The notes beneath the pieces were generated by a model, which was not told where the DNA came from, made no database searches, and saw only the letters and a list, made by a program, of their open reading frames with translations. 64,000 nucleotides of DNA. Source: Paenibacillus sp. 32O-W (GTDB taxonomy: Bacteria > Bacillota > Bacilli > Paenibacillales > NBRC-103111). This document shows positions 17,536-25,637 of this stretch, piece by piece. The stretch is from assembly GCF_007679495.1 (NCBI RefSeq), contig NZ_VEGP01000016.1:1-64000 (forward strand), written 5' to 3'. The first letter of the stretch is position 1. Each line of letters starts with the position of its first letter. The position numbers were made by a program, and so were the translations under genes.

Positions 17536-19047
17536 TTACGGCTGTTTAGCATATAAATCATCAAGAAGCTGTTGAATTCGGCGGCTCGCTTCCTCGTTCC
17601 CCGCAGCTTCATAGGCATGCAGCATCAGCTCATAATCATTCACCGTCGGGTTTTCCAACCGTTCGAGATAAGTAAGCGCCTTGGCTTTATCCCCTTCCTC
17701 CCCGTAGCGGAAGCCGGTAAACCACAGCCGGGCGAGCGCCCGCAGGGCATAAGGATGGTCCAGCTGCTTTTCATAAGCCTGGACAGCCTCCTCATACCGG
17801 TGTTCCATGACGTAGCGGTCCCCTTCCAACTGCTCCCGGTCATCGATCGTGAAGTAAGGAACCTGATTGTCATTTAACAAATAATAACCGCTGGAGCTGC
17901 TGATCTTACGCCCTTCGGCATCGAATGCATCCACGTACCAGGTAAACTCCCCTCCCGGGAAGATTGCTCCCAGAACTCCCTGGGTGGACAGCCACATCTC
18001 ATCCTGGCCGTAAGACACGGAAATTCCCCGCCGATAATTCCGGAGTGTATCCAAATCATATTCGGCGGTGGTTTCCGTCCATTTTTCATTCAGCAATACT
18101 GTAGAGCTCCCGGCCACTTTGCCCTGCTTATCACGGTCTATGGAAGTGATGCCCAGTTGATAATAAGAAGCCGCAGGATAAGGCTCCCACTCAAAACGGA
18201 TAGCATCCCCGTCTATTAATTCCCGGTTAACCGGCGAGACCGTCTCCACCTTCGGCAGAAAGACGATATCGTAACCGGCTGTCGAATGTTCACTTATCTC
18301 TGCCACCGGCTCCTCTTGTCCGGTCCGGTAAAACCCGCTGACGGCATCCGCTCCGATACCGACTCCCACTTCGTAATGACCAGACTCCACATCAAAAAAT
18401 CGGTAAGTTCCATCCGAATCCGTTATCGCTACCGGATAATACCCGAAAGGATTGGAATACCACGTATTGTTTTCTGTTTTTTTCCTCAATATGACAAAAA
18501 CATCCGCGACTCCCTTACCTCCTACAATTACCCGGCCGGTTATTGATGGTTCTTCTCCGGGACGGGGCAGCCTGGATCTGATTGCCTCCAAATACCCCTG
18601 CGCCTCTTTTCCGACCCACTGGTTCTCGGAGGAAGCCAGTTGCTCGTAGACACGCTCGGCCTGCGGCCAGTTATTTTGGGCAAAATAAGCTTCCGCCAAT
18701 CTACGTCTCGCCTGCTCCGCATCACGGTAATCCGGATATTCAGCGAGCAGCCTTTCCCATCGGTCTATCGCCAAGCCTAACTGGGCAGCCGTCTCTGAAC
18801 GAGAGTAAGAGGAGCTATTAGGAAAAATATAAATCCGGTCCACCTTGTTGGTTTGAGCTCCTCTCATCGCCTTATCAGCCGACCAAAACAAGGCTTCGGG
18901 AGCTTCGGAACTCTTGGGAAACCAAGTGAGAAGCGCGTCATATTTCTCCATCTTCAACAGCCAACCGGGAAGTGACACAACCAATCCTATAGTCATAAGG
19001 AGAAGGATAGATCCAGCTATGGCTATCGTTCTTATTTTTACCCTCAT
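17536..19047 (-). CDS. Membrane-anchored TPR and carboxypeptidase-regulatory-like protein
   Basis: A 503-residue protein with one N-terminal membrane segment (about 8-30) and the rest probably outside. Residues about 60-160 contain TPR-like helices (AEAYFAQNNWPQAERVYEQL). Residues 165-245 form a carboxypeptidase-regulatory-like beta domain (SITGRVIVGGKGVADVFVIL ... DSDGTYRFFDVESGHYEVGV). Residues about 265-400 resemble a fibronectin-like region (IRFEWEPYPAASYYQLGI), and TPR-like helices return at about 415-495 (HRYEEAVQAYEKQL). It overlaps the preceding small gene by 4 bases and is third in an ECF sigma operon, so it may be an envelope sensor or effector. No catalytic motif is seen. Confidence 0.65.
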   Translation of the reverse strand: MRVKIRTIAIAGSILLLMTIGLVVSLPGWLLKMEKYDALLTWFPKSSEAPEALFWSADKAMRGAQTNKVDRIYIFPNSSSYSRSETAAQLGLAIDRWERLLAEYPDYRDAEQARRRLAEAYFAQNNWPQAERVYEQLASSENQWVGKEAQGYLEAIRSRLPRPGEEPSITGRVIVGGKGVADVFVILRKKTENNTWYSNPFGYYPVAITDSDGTYRFFDVESGHYEVGVGIGADAVSGFYRTGQEEPVAEISEHSTAGYDIVFLPKVETVSPVNRELIDGDAIRFEWEPYPAASYYQLGITSIDRDKQGKVAGSSTVLLNEKWTETTAEYDLDTLRNYRRGISVSYGQDEMWLSTQGVLGAIFPGGEFTWYVDAFDAEGRKISSSSGYYLLNDNQVPYFTIDDREQLEGDRYVMEHRYEEAVQAYEKQLDHPYALRALARLWFTGFRYGEEGDKAKALTYLERLENPTVNDYELMLHAYEAAGNEEASRRIQQLLDDLYAKQP

Positions 19048-19361
19048 GGCCGATTTCCCCCTCCCTGTAACTGTTCCTCATAGAAAACCCCGCTGTTCAG
19101 CACGACCAGCTTGGGGCCGGCAGGCGCCTCCGGCTGTTGGTCCCTGGATACCGGGTTAAAAATAAGAACCGCCGCAAGAACCATCACTCCGACCACAGCC
19201 GCTACAAACGGGTGCGGAATATAAACCTCCTTCTCCCAGAAGGTCCGTTTCGCTTGCCGGAGGACGCTTGCTTTCATCGAGTCCGTAAATTGAACGACGG
19301 ACAATTCCTTATCCAGTTGTTCCTTAATCTTTGCCGCTTCCTCTTTCGTCCAATTATTCAT
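19044..19361 (-). CDS. Small single-pass protein, probable anti-sigma factor
   Basis: A 105-residue protein: a charged cytoplasmic half (MNNWTKEEAAKIKEQLDKEL), one membrane helix at about 52-68 (FVAAVVGVMVLAAVLIF) and a short outside tail. The topology and the overlap with both neighbours (8 bases with the sigma gene, 4 with the TPR gene) are those of membrane anti-sigma factors. No zinc-type HxxxCxxC motif is present, so the assignment rests on context. Confidence 0.6.
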   Translation of the reverse strand: MNNWTKEEAAKIKEQLDKELSVVQFTDSMKASVLRQAKRTFWEKEVYIPHPFVAAVVGVMVLAAVLIFNPVSRDQQPEAPAGPKLVVLNSGVFYEEQLQGGGNRP

Positions 19362-19896
19362 TTTCCCACCCTCCCCGGATTAATTCCTTCTTCAGCATGG
19401 CCCTCCCCCGGGACAGCTTGCTTTTGACCGTTCCTTCTTTATCTCCGGTGATCTCCCCTATTTCCCGAATCGATAGATCCTGATAATAATGCAGAACAAT
19501 AACCTCTCTATACGAATAAGGAATTCTCTGCAGGTGGTTCCACAGAGTTTGTTCTTCCGCCATTTGTTCTATGTTGGAATCCGTTCCGACGATCTCTTGT
19601 TCAATCGGATCCCGGATAAACAGCCTCTTCCAGGAAGCCAGCCTCATCCTGCTCCGGCATAGATGAACGGCGATCCGGGTCAGCCAGCTTTGCAAGCTGC
19701 CCTGCCCTTTGTATTGGCTTATTTTTTGATAGGCCTTGAGAAAGACCTCCTGACTGATGTCCTCGGCCAGGTGCCGATCCTTCAAGAGCAGCGCGGCAGT
19801 CCGGTATATGCTGGTCCCGTAACGGTCCATAAGCCAAGCTAATGCGGAACCGTCCCCCTTCTGAAGTCTGTCTATCCATTCCTGTTCCGAGTTCAT
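19354..19896 (-). CDS. ECF (extracytoplasmic function) RNA polymerase sigma factor
   Basis: A 180-residue sigma-70 family protein with only regions 2 and 4. Region 2 is around residues 12-80 (DRHLAEDISQEVFLKAYQ, then QSWLTRIAVHLCRSRMR) and region 4 around 115-170 (PYSYREVIVLHYYQDLSI, DKEGTVKSKLSRGRAMLK). ATG 19896 is preceded by GGGAGGG at good spacing. The cotranscribed membrane protein is the likely anti-sigma partner. The target genes are unknown, and I saw no clear autoregulatory promoter. Confidence 0.92.
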   Translation of the reverse strand: MNSEQEWIDRLQKGDGSALAWLMDRYGTSIYRTAALLLKDRHLAEDISQEVFLKAYQKISQYKGQGSLQSWLTRIAVHLCRSRMRLASWKRLFIRDPIEQEIVGTDSNIEQMAEEQTLWNHLQRIPYSYREVIVLHYYQDLSIREIGEITGDKEGTVKSKLSRGRAMLKKELIRGGWENE

Positions 19897-19999
19897 CCTA
19901 TACCCTCCCACCCCTTCTCTATATTAGACGGGGTAAGCCCCTGTTTCGGTTGCAATTAATTTAGTCGTAACAAGGATAAACGACTCGCCGTCCTTTTGG

Positions 20000-20040
20000 A
20001 AAGGCACGTTTACCGATGACATATGAGAAAAACTCCTATC
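20000..20040 (+). repeat. Short modules of mosaic repeat M, copy 1
   Basis: The modules GGCACGTTTACCGATGA and ATGAGAAAAACTCCTATCG both recur at 36679-36695 and 36853-36871, but there they flank the main body of the repeat instead of preceding it. A related string, GGCGCGTTTATCGGTGAA, is at 45378-45395. Confidence 0.6.
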
Positions 20041-20052
20041 GAAGTATTTCAT

Positions 20053-20072
20053 GGATGAGCGACCGCGTTTAA
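20053..20072 (+). repeat. 20-mer shared with groESL 3' region
   Basis: GGATGAGCGACCGCGTTTAA, identical to the minus strand at 1646-1665. Similarity continues a few bases upstream (ATTTCAT here, AATTCGA there). Confidence 0.75.
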
Positions 20073-20142
20073 AGGATGTTTTTATCGCCAAATAGAATTT
20101 GGAGTTATTCAGGACGCAATAACTTATAAATTCTAATGTGGA

Positions 20143-20297
20143 AAAAAAAGCTTCTAACGGAGCCTCTTCGAAGACGAATAACCCGGTATTAGAGGAAGCT
20201 TTTTATGCCAATTAGAAAGTTTGTTACACTTTAATGCTTTAATGAACTTAAACTTTCTAATGTGCTAAGAACAGGTACAGATGGAAACTTATACTTT
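20143..20297 (+). repeat. Mosaic intergenic repeat M, main body, copy 1
   Basis: A body of about 150 bases shared with 36702-36852. Shared strings include GAATAACCCGGTA, TTTTTATGCCAATTAGAAAG, TTTAATGCTTTAATGAACTT and AAACTTATACT. AGCTTCTAA and TTAGAGGAAGCT can pair ahead of TTTTTA, so part of it may fold as a terminator. The 19897-20352 gap is almost filled by this element and its side modules. Confidence 0.85.
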
Positions 20298-20304
20298 CAT
20301 ATAT

Positions 20305-20347
20305 TTCAAAAAAAAGAAAGACCCCGGCCAATTAAGGCGCGGGATCT
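20305..20347 (-). terminator. Terminator after sspH-like gene
   Basis: On the minus strand an imperfect stem of AGATCCCGCGCC with GGCCGGGGTCT is followed by TTCTTTTTTTT. Confidence 0.6.
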
Positions 20348-20352
20348 TCTCC

Positions 20353-20532
20353 CTAAACTTCATGAAGCTCTTCCAGCGGAACAAACCTCATCTCTTCCGG
20401 CTTATGCTCCACATGAACTTTGGCCGTCCGGCTCTCCGTATCCACACTGTCGATCCAGACCCGTTGGCCGTTTACTTCTACATTAATTTTGTTCTCGGAA
20501 TCGAGAATTTCCTTGGCTCTTAGCAAATCCAT
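20353..20532 (-). CDS. sspH: H-type small acid-soluble spore protein
   Basis: A 59-residue protein beginning MDLLRAKEILDSENKINV and containing VWIDSVDTESRTAKVHVE, the pattern of the SspH family of small spore proteins (MDxxRAKEI start, central VxVxxNGxxVWI). Such proteins are made in the forespore and packed in the spore core. AAAGGAGGGG precedes the ATG at good spacing. The stop is TAG at 20353-20355 and a terminator follows. Its position beside the Ku and ligase genes fits a spore DNA-protection theme. Confidence 0.85.
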   Translation of the reverse strand: MDLLRAKEILDSENKINVEVNGQRVWIDSVDTESRTAKVHVEHKPEEMRFVPLEELHEV

Positions 20533-20590
20533 GATATCCCCTCCTTTCTCTCGATATGTCCGGATCGTTGAGTTGACTGCGAAAAGAACC

Positions 20591-20794
20591 TCAGTCTTCG
20601 TCTTCCTCCAGGTTCAAGAACGATTCCTCTTCGTCCATAGTATCCGTGGTCGACTCGTCAATCCATCCGTTGTCCACCGTTACATTTCCCCCGCCTAACC
20701 CTTCGTTAACCATCCGGTCAATATCCATGAAGCGTTCGTCTCTTCCTTCGTTTAACTCATCCTGCTTTCTTTTATCCTCTTTATTTTCCGCCAT
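20591..20794 (-). CDS. Small acidic protein, unknown function
   Basis: A 67-residue, very acidic and hydrophilic protein (DERFMDIDRMVNEGLGGG in the middle, MDEEESFLNLEEDED at the end) with no membrane segment. An AAGGCGGG-type ribosome site precedes ATG 20794. The sequence looks selected, not random, but I can name no family. It is upstream of the sspH-like gene on the same strand, with a 58-base gap. Confidence 0.55.
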   Translation of the reverse strand: MAENKEDKRKQDELNEGRDERFMDIDRMVNEGLGGGNVTVDNGWIDESTTDTMDEEESFLNLEEDED

Positions 20795-20996
20795 ACTCTA
20801 AGCCCGCCTTTCATTAACATTTAGTTGAAATTTTCTGTGCCAATATAGCTTACTTTATCCCCGATCCACCCGAACCATTCATAATCCTGACAGCCGGATA
20901 CATACTAACATCGGAGCCTCTTTCGTGACGGACAGACCAGGGGCAGGAATTCCGGTCTTACCGCTTTTAGAAGCCGTTCTATTTGGAAATAATAAT

Positions 20997-21188
20997 AAAT
21001 ACCCCACAAAGCGAAGTATGCCTTCGTAGCTTATTCCGGGTACTTTGCGGGGAGCCCTGTAAATACCCCACAAAGTGACGTATGCCTTCGAAGCTTATTC
21101 CGGGTACTTTGCGGGGAGCCCTGTAAATACCCCACAAAGTGAAGTATGCCTTCGAAGCTTATTCCGGGTACTTTGCGGGGAGCCCCGG
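20997..21188 (+). repeat. Three tandem 64-bp stem-loop repeats upstream of ku
   Basis: Exact units are 20997-21060, 21061-21124 and 21125-21188, each 64 bases and differing at one to four positions. Each begins AAATACCCCACAAAG, passes TATGCCTTCG and ATTCCGGGTA, and ends CTTTGCGGGGAGCCC. CCCCACAAAG and CTTTGCGGGG pair (one G-U) to close a stem-loop. A divergent single copy is at 42486-42545 and a partial one near 60037-60064. There are no spacers, so this is not a CRISPR array. Confidence 0.95.
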
Positions 21189-21253
21189 AACTTATGTCGA
21201 GTCCTTATTATTTTCGCTTCACTTCAATTTAGTTTTAAAGGAGGGTACCAGGG

Positions 21254-22084
21254 ATGCATACGCTTTGGAAAGGAGCCATCAGCTTCGGTCTTGTCCATGT
21301 TCCCGTAAAAATGTTCGCCGCCACGGAAGACAAAGATATCAGCATGCGGTATATCCACAAGGAATGCGGTACGCCTATTTCCTACGTCCGCAAGTGTAAG
21401 TCCTGTGACCGGGAGATTGATTGGGAAGAAATTACTAAAGGCTATGAGTATGAGCCGGGGCATTTTGTTCTGTTTGAGAAGGATGAGCTGGAGAGCCTCT
21501 CCTCAGAGGTTAACAAAGAAATCAAAATAATGGATTTTGTCGATTTGGAGGACATCGATCCGATCTATTTTCAAAAAACTTATTACCTGTCGCCGGGGGA
21601 TACCGGTTCGAATGCATATAACCTGCTGCTCGAATCGATCAAGCAAACGGGCAAAATCGGTATAGCGACCGTCTCCATCCGTTCCAAGAGCAGTCTTGCC
21701 GCCATCCGCATTATTAACAATTGCATTGCTATGGAGACCATTTTCTACCCGGACGAGATCCGCTCTACTTCCCAAGTGCCGAACCTTCCCGAGAATGCGT
21801 CCATTAATGAAAAAGAGCTGGATATGGCAAAAATGCTCATCGAGCAGCTGTCCGGACCTTTCGAGCCGGATAAATACAGCGATAATTACCGAAGCGCCCT
21901 AATGGATGCCATTCAGCAAAAAATCGCCGGCCAGGAGGTCAGGGTCGCTCCGGAGCAGCCTAAAACCAATGTTATCGATCTGATGGCCGCCCTGCAGGCC
22001 AGTTTGGATGCCGTCAAGCCTAAGGAAACGAAGCCGAAGGCTCCCAAAGGGCGGGGCAAAAAAGCGAAGGAGACCGTTTCCTGA
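21254..22084 (+). CDS. ku: Non-homologous end joining protein Ku
   Basis: A 276-residue bacterial Ku homodimer subunit that binds double-strand DNA ends and recruits the ligase. It begins MHTLWKGAISFGLVHVPVKM, the family signature, with the Ku core to about residue 230 and a Lys-rich C-terminal tail (PKAPKGRGKKAKE) of the kind that aids DNA binding. TTTTAAAGGAGGG precedes the ATG. The next gene starts 2 bases after its stop. The tandem 64-bp repeats lie directly upstream. In B. subtilis the equivalent gene (ykoV) is expressed in the forespore. Confidence 0.97.
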   Translation: MHTLWKGAISFGLVHVPVKMFAATEDKDISMRYIHKECGTPISYVRKCKSCDREIDWEEITKGYEYEPGHFVLFEKDELESLSSEVNKEIKIMDFVDLEDIDPIYFQKTYYLSPGDTGSNAYNLLLESIKQTGKIGIATVSIRSKSSLAAIRIINNCIAMETIFYPDEIRSTSQVPNLPENASINEKELDMAKMLIEQLSGPFEPDKYSDNYRSALMDAIQQKIAGQEVRVAPEQPKTNVIDLMAALQASLDAVKPKETKPKAPKGRGKKAKETVS

Positions 22085-22085
22085 C

Positions 22086-23000
22086 ATGCACCCTCCGTTT
22101 GATCCCATGTCCCCCATTCTTCGCGAACAGCTTCCCGAAGGAACCGATTGGGGGTATCAGCTGAAATGGGACGGGGTCCGGCTGATTGCCCATATCGACG
22201 CGGGACGGGTCGAGCTGTATTCGCGCAAAATGCTCTCCAAAAACTCGGTATACCCGGAGCTTGCCGCTTCTTTGTCCGCGGTAGGCGGCAGGTGTGTGCT
22301 CGACGGGGAAGCGATAGTATTCGACCCGGTCAAGCAGCGTCCCGTGTTTCAGAAAGTTCTTCAGAGGGAAAGAATGCGGAGCCCCGGGACGATTTCCCAG
22401 GCCGGTTCCAGGCAGCCGGTGCAATACGTGCTGTTCGATCTTCTTCAGGACGGATCGGAGGACCTGTCCGGACTTCCCTATCAGGAGAGACATCAGCGTC
22501 TGCTTAACAAATTTCCGGACAAGAACGGCTTGTTCTTCGTTACGGACCTGTATGAAGACGGCGAGTCTTTATGGAAGTGGGTTGAAGAGCATCAATGGGA
22601 GGGCGTTGTCAGCAAGCGCTTGACCAGCACTTACCGGGAAGGAAAGAAGCACGGAGATTGGTACAAGAAAAAAACAGCACTGCAGCTGGAAGTGATGATC
22701 GTCGGCGTAACGATAAGAGAAGGACGTCTGGCCAGCCTCGTTATGGTGATGGACGGAGTTTATTTAGGCAAGGTATCACTGGGACTAAATGAGCAGATGA
22801 AGCGTCAGCTTCAAGATTTCGCTCTTGCGGACAGCGCACGGCAGTCCCCCTTCGCCTCCTTGCCCTCCGATTTGAGGCGGGATCGGCTCATTTGGCTGCA
22901 GACTCCTTTTGCCATTGTAGTCACCGGCCTGGAAATTACCGATGCCGGACTGCTGCGCCATCCCAAAATCGTTACCTTCGGTCCGATGACCCGGCAGTGA
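22086..23000 (+). CDS. ATP-dependent DNA ligase (LigD ligase domain)
   Basis: A 304-residue ATP-dependent ligase carrying the adenylation domain and OB fold only. The catalytic Lys is K27 in YQLKWDGVRLIAHI. Further motifs are LDGEAIVFD, GVVSKRLTSTYREGK and DWYKKKT. ATG 22086 follows the Ku stop at once; the longer frame is a Ku shadow. In many bacteria this domain is fused to the polymerase as LigD, as in B. subtilis YkoU; here it is separate. It seals ends in NHEJ with Ku. No phosphoesterase domain is seen. Confidence 0.92.
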   Translation: MHPPFDPMSPILREQLPEGTDWGYQLKWDGVRLIAHIDAGRVELYSRKMLSKNSVYPELAASLSAVGGRCVLDGEAIVFDPVKQRPVFQKVLQRERMRSPGTISQAGSRQPVQYVLFDLLQDGSEDLSGLPYQERHQRLLNKFPDKNGLFFVTDLYEDGESLWKWVEEHQWEGVVSKRLTSTYREGKKHGDWYKKKTALQLEVMIVGVTIREGRLASLVMVMDGVYLGKVSLGLNEQMKRQLQDFALADSARQSPFASLPSDLRRDRLIWLQTPFAIVVTGLEITDAGLLRHPKIVTFGPMTRQ

Positions 23001-23092
23001 AAGGCTGCAGACTTGAACCGGCAGTATAGAAAGCTATGAGAGGAGGGGGGCGCCTGCCAGCGCATCGCGCACGGCGATACGGCGCCATGCCT

Positions 23093-23977
23093 ATGAAGAG
23101 CGCCACCAAAGGAGTGGTTCAAATTGAAGGGCATGACTTGACGATTACCAACCCGGACAAAATTTTATGGCCCGAGCAGAACATCTCCAAGCTGACTTAT
23201 TTGCAGAAGCTCATTGTCCTTTCTCCCTATTTGCTGAAATATTGCCGGGATCGCTATTTGACTACGATCCGGTATCCCCATGGAATTCATGACAAATCGT
23301 TCTATCAGAAAAATTGCCCGGAGCCGACTCCCGCTTTCGTCAAGACGGCCATGCTCCAAGGCATCCGCTATGTCAATATGGATTCCGTCCCCACCTTGCT
23401 GTGGCTCGGAAATTTAGCCTGTCTGGAATTCCATTCTTCCTTCCATCATATAGGAAGCGAACGGCCGTCCGAGTGGATTCTGGATATCGATCCGTCTTTG
23501 GATCACGAGCCCCGCATTATGTACGCCGTCAGCCTGATCGGTGACGTGCTGGATTCGATGAACATCCGATCTGTTCCCAAAACTTCAGGAGCGTCCGGCG
23601 TGCAAATTTTCATCCCGATTCTTCCCAAGTACACCTTCGAACAGCTTCGTGCCATCGGAGAATTTATCGGCAAATATTTGGTGCAGAAGTATCCCGCTTT
23701 ATTTACCATTGAACGGCTCAAAAAAAATCGCGGCGATCTCATTTATGTCGACTACCTGCAGCATTGGTACGGCAAGACTCTGTCGGCCCCGTACACTCCC
23801 AGAGCTCGGGAACACGCCACCGTCTCTACTCCTTTACTCTGGGAGGAGGTCCGCCGGGATTGCGATATCCGTCAATTCAATCTGTTGACCATTGAGGAAC
23901 GGCTGAAGCAGTACGGGGATTTAATCGAGCGAGTTGAACCGCAGTCATTGGATCATGTTCTGAAAATTATTACCTAA
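23093..23977 (+). CDS. LigD-type polymerase/primase domain protein
   Basis: About 294 residues of the archaeo-eukaryotic primase-like LigD polymerase domain, which fills gaps and adds ribonucleotides at ends. The conserved opening is GHDLTITNPDKILWPE; the metal motif is ILDIDPS (two Asp), followed by KTSGASGVQIFIPI, and the third acidic residue lies near YVDYLQ. The start is uncertain. ATG 23093 gives the usual N terminus but lacks a ribosome site; an in-frame ATG at 23036 is followed, not preceded, by AGGAGGGG. It is the third gene of ku-ligase-polymerase and is not fused to the ligase. Confidence 0.88.
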   Translation: MKSATKGVVQIEGHDLTITNPDKILWPEQNISKLTYLQKLIVLSPYLLKYCRDRYLTTIRYPHGIHDKSFYQKNCPEPTPAFVKTAMLQGIRYVNMDSVPTLLWLGNLACLEFHSSFHHIGSERPSEWILDIDPSLDHEPRIMYAVSLIGDVLDSMNIRSVPKTSGASGVQIFIPILPKYTFEQLRAIGEFIGKYLVQKYPALFTIERLKKNRGDLIYVDYLQHWYGKTLSAPYTPRAREHATVSTPLLWEEVRRDCDIRQFNLLTIEERLKQYGDLIERVEPQSLDHVLKIIT

Positions 23978-23988
23978 CTCCTGCGAGG

Positions 23989-24612
23989 TTAAGGGTTGAT
24001 CACCGGATAAAGCTGCCCTTTATAGGCAAAGGAGGATCGCCCGGTTTCTTCGGAGACGACCAGAACGATTGCATCGCTTTTCTCCGATAGGCCGATTGCG
24101 GCGCGATGCCGAGTTCCCAGCTTCCTCTGTCCGAACATGGTATTGGTGAGCGGGAGAACGTTGGCAGCGGAAATAATTTGAATCGCCCGTACCAGCACCG
24201 CCCCGTCATGAAGCGGATTGCCCGGGTAGAAAATCGATTCCAGAAGCGGATAAGTTATTGCCGCACCTATCGGTGTACCGGGCTGCACTAACCATTCCAG
24301 CGGCTCGCTGCGTTCAACCGCTATCAAGGCCCCGTGCCTCCGCTCAGACAAATGTCTTATGCTTATTGACAAATCGACGTATTTATCGGTAAACGGAGCC
24401 AAATAACAGTTCAGATAAAAGGTCGCGGCCCTGGATTCCAACTGGATCAAGCGTTCCTTGAAAGTTTCAATTTGCCCCAGAACACATCGATCTTCGTTGT
24501 TGAATACTTCCAGACTTGCTTCTATATCTTCCTTCATTTGCAGTAAATCGAGCTTAAGCTGCTCTTTTAAGGGAGAAAAATCACAGTCCGGAGTTCTTAC
24601 TTCATTGGTCAT
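23989..24612 (-). CDS. cdaS: Diadenylate cyclase, CdaS type
   Basis: A 207-residue c-di-AMP synthase with a soluble N-terminal alpha-helical region (about 1-70) and a C-terminal DisA_N catalytic domain. The catalytic motifs are PLHDGAVLVR (DGA) and GTRHRAAIGLSE (RHR). No membrane segments are present, which excludes CdaA. The short helical N terminus and the length match sporulation-specific CdaS of B. subtilis, in which the helices are autoinhibitory. It is convergent with the polymerase gene, 11 bases away. A SigG-like promoter candidate lies upstream. Confidence 0.88.
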   Translation of the reverse strand: MTNEVRTPDCDFSPLKEQLKLDLLQMKEDIEASLEVFNNEDRCVLGQIETFKERLIQLESRAATFYLNCYLAPFTDKYVDLSISIRHLSERRHGALIAVERSEPLEWLVQPGTPIGAAITYPLLESIFYPGNPLHDGAVLVRAIQIISAANVLPLTNTMFGQRKLGTRHRAAIGLSEKSDAIVLVVSEETGRSSFAYKGQLYPVINP

Positions 24613-24643
24613 ATCATCACATCCCTATTTTTGCCCTTTATGA

Positions 24644-24673
24644 CAGTATGACCGTTTACCATCACTCACATTC
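24644..24673 (-). promoter_or_regulatory. Possible SigG-type promoter of cdaS
   Basis: On the minus strand GAATGT (24668-24673), 17 bases, then CATACTG (24644-24650), about 31 bases before the ATG. The -10 resembles the CATA-type forespore SigG element; the -35 is weak. Confidence 0.3.
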
Positions 24674-24967
24674 GGCAGGAATGTTGGTTTCAGACCCATT
24701 TTCTCAGCAGACCGGCAGGTTTGTCATAGCCTATCGGCGCCTTAATCATGCCTTTTGTACCCATTCGAACTTGCTCACCTTCGGTCATTAAATCATTGGA
24801 GAAGCGTTATTAAATCGAATAATGGAGAAGTGATCTATGCTGGAATTCAGAATGGCACAAACCGCTCAATGCCCGCCTCCTCCATGTTCAATTCTGATAA
24901 TGATTTCGCTAGAAGCAGCATGTTCTATTATGCAATTGCCAATCACACTAAAATCATGGAGTCATCA
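24674..24967. other. Intergenic stretch with no recognised feature
   Basis: Between the cdaS promoter region and the transglutaminase-like stop. An 83-codon plus-strand frame (24755-25006) runs into the neighbouring gene and lacks a ribosome site. Nothing else was recognised. Confidence 0.4.
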
Positions 24968-25576
24968 TTAAATTTCCGTCGGAAGGTGATGGAGATACAT
25001 ATCTAGAGCATTCGAATGATTCATGAGAGCTTCCATAGTTCTATGATTTGGATGGACGTAGATGGTCGGATAATCGGCTTCCCCATAGTGGGCTCGCACC
25101 GGAAATGCCAGCTTTTCCTCTTCAATGGAAAATTGGGCGTTAACTCCTTCCTTATTTCCCCGGGAATCCAGTCTAACCCATTTCTTATGGCCCGACAAGT
25201 ACACCGCATTCAAGGCGTGAATGCAATATCCGGACTCCGGCTCGACCCCGATGGTCAGTCTTTGGTAGCAAAACCCTGCGGGAATGCCTAACGCACGAAG
25301 AAAGGCGGCAAATAAATTCGATTTGGCATAACAAATTCCTTCTTTAAATATGAGAACCTCCGAAGCCTTCCGTGTAACCCGGGTACTCTGAATATCCCAG
25401 GAATGCGCTATTTCGTCACGCACATATTCAAACACCTCTTTCACCAGCTCCGGCTCATTCAGCGCCATTCTGTCCCACTTCCGGACCTGCTCTCTTATGA
25501 CCAAGTGACTGAAATCGACTTCCTTCGTTTCCAGCAGATAATCCTCCTTGTTGGCCGATTCACATATGAATTCCAC
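24968..25576 (-). CDS. Transglutaminase-like domain protein
   Basis: A 202-residue papain-fold transglutaminase-like protein. The triad is visible: Cys in FKEGICYAKSNLFAAFL, His in YCIHALNAVYL and Asp in WVRLDSRG. I chose GTG 25576 because AAGGAGG lies 7 bases upstream; the longer ATG start would put the ribosome site inside the coding region. Proteins of this type often act as cysteine proteases or amidases, not crosslinkers. No signal peptide is seen, so it is probably cytoplasmic. The substrate is unknown. Confidence 0.85.
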   Translation of the reverse strand: MEFICESANKEDYLLETKEVDFSHLVIREQVRKWDRMALNEPELVKEVFEYVRDEIAHSWDIQSTRVTRKASEVLIFKEGICYAKSNLFAAFLRALGIPAGFCYQRLTIGVEPESGYCIHALNAVYLSGHKKWVRLDSRGNKEGVNAQFSIEEEKLAFPVRAHYGEADYPTIYVHPNHRTMEALMNHSNALDMYLHHLPTEI

Positions 25577-25637
25577 ACCTTTTCCTCCTTCCGGGGGCGG
25601 CATCCCTAACCCATTTCCCAGGCTTATACCAATTCAT

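Noticed and set aside
20997-21188. CRISPR array
   Set aside because: The units are directly joined with no variable spacers and no cas genes; each unit is a stem-loop.
21075-21399. Small ORFs running through the tandem repeats into ku
   Set aside because: They arise from the 64-bp repetition and an off-frame reading of ku, with no start signal.
24755-25006. 83-codon ORF between cdaS and the transglutaminase-like gene
   Set aside because: No ribosome site, overlaps the end of a convincing gene, and composition is not protein-like.
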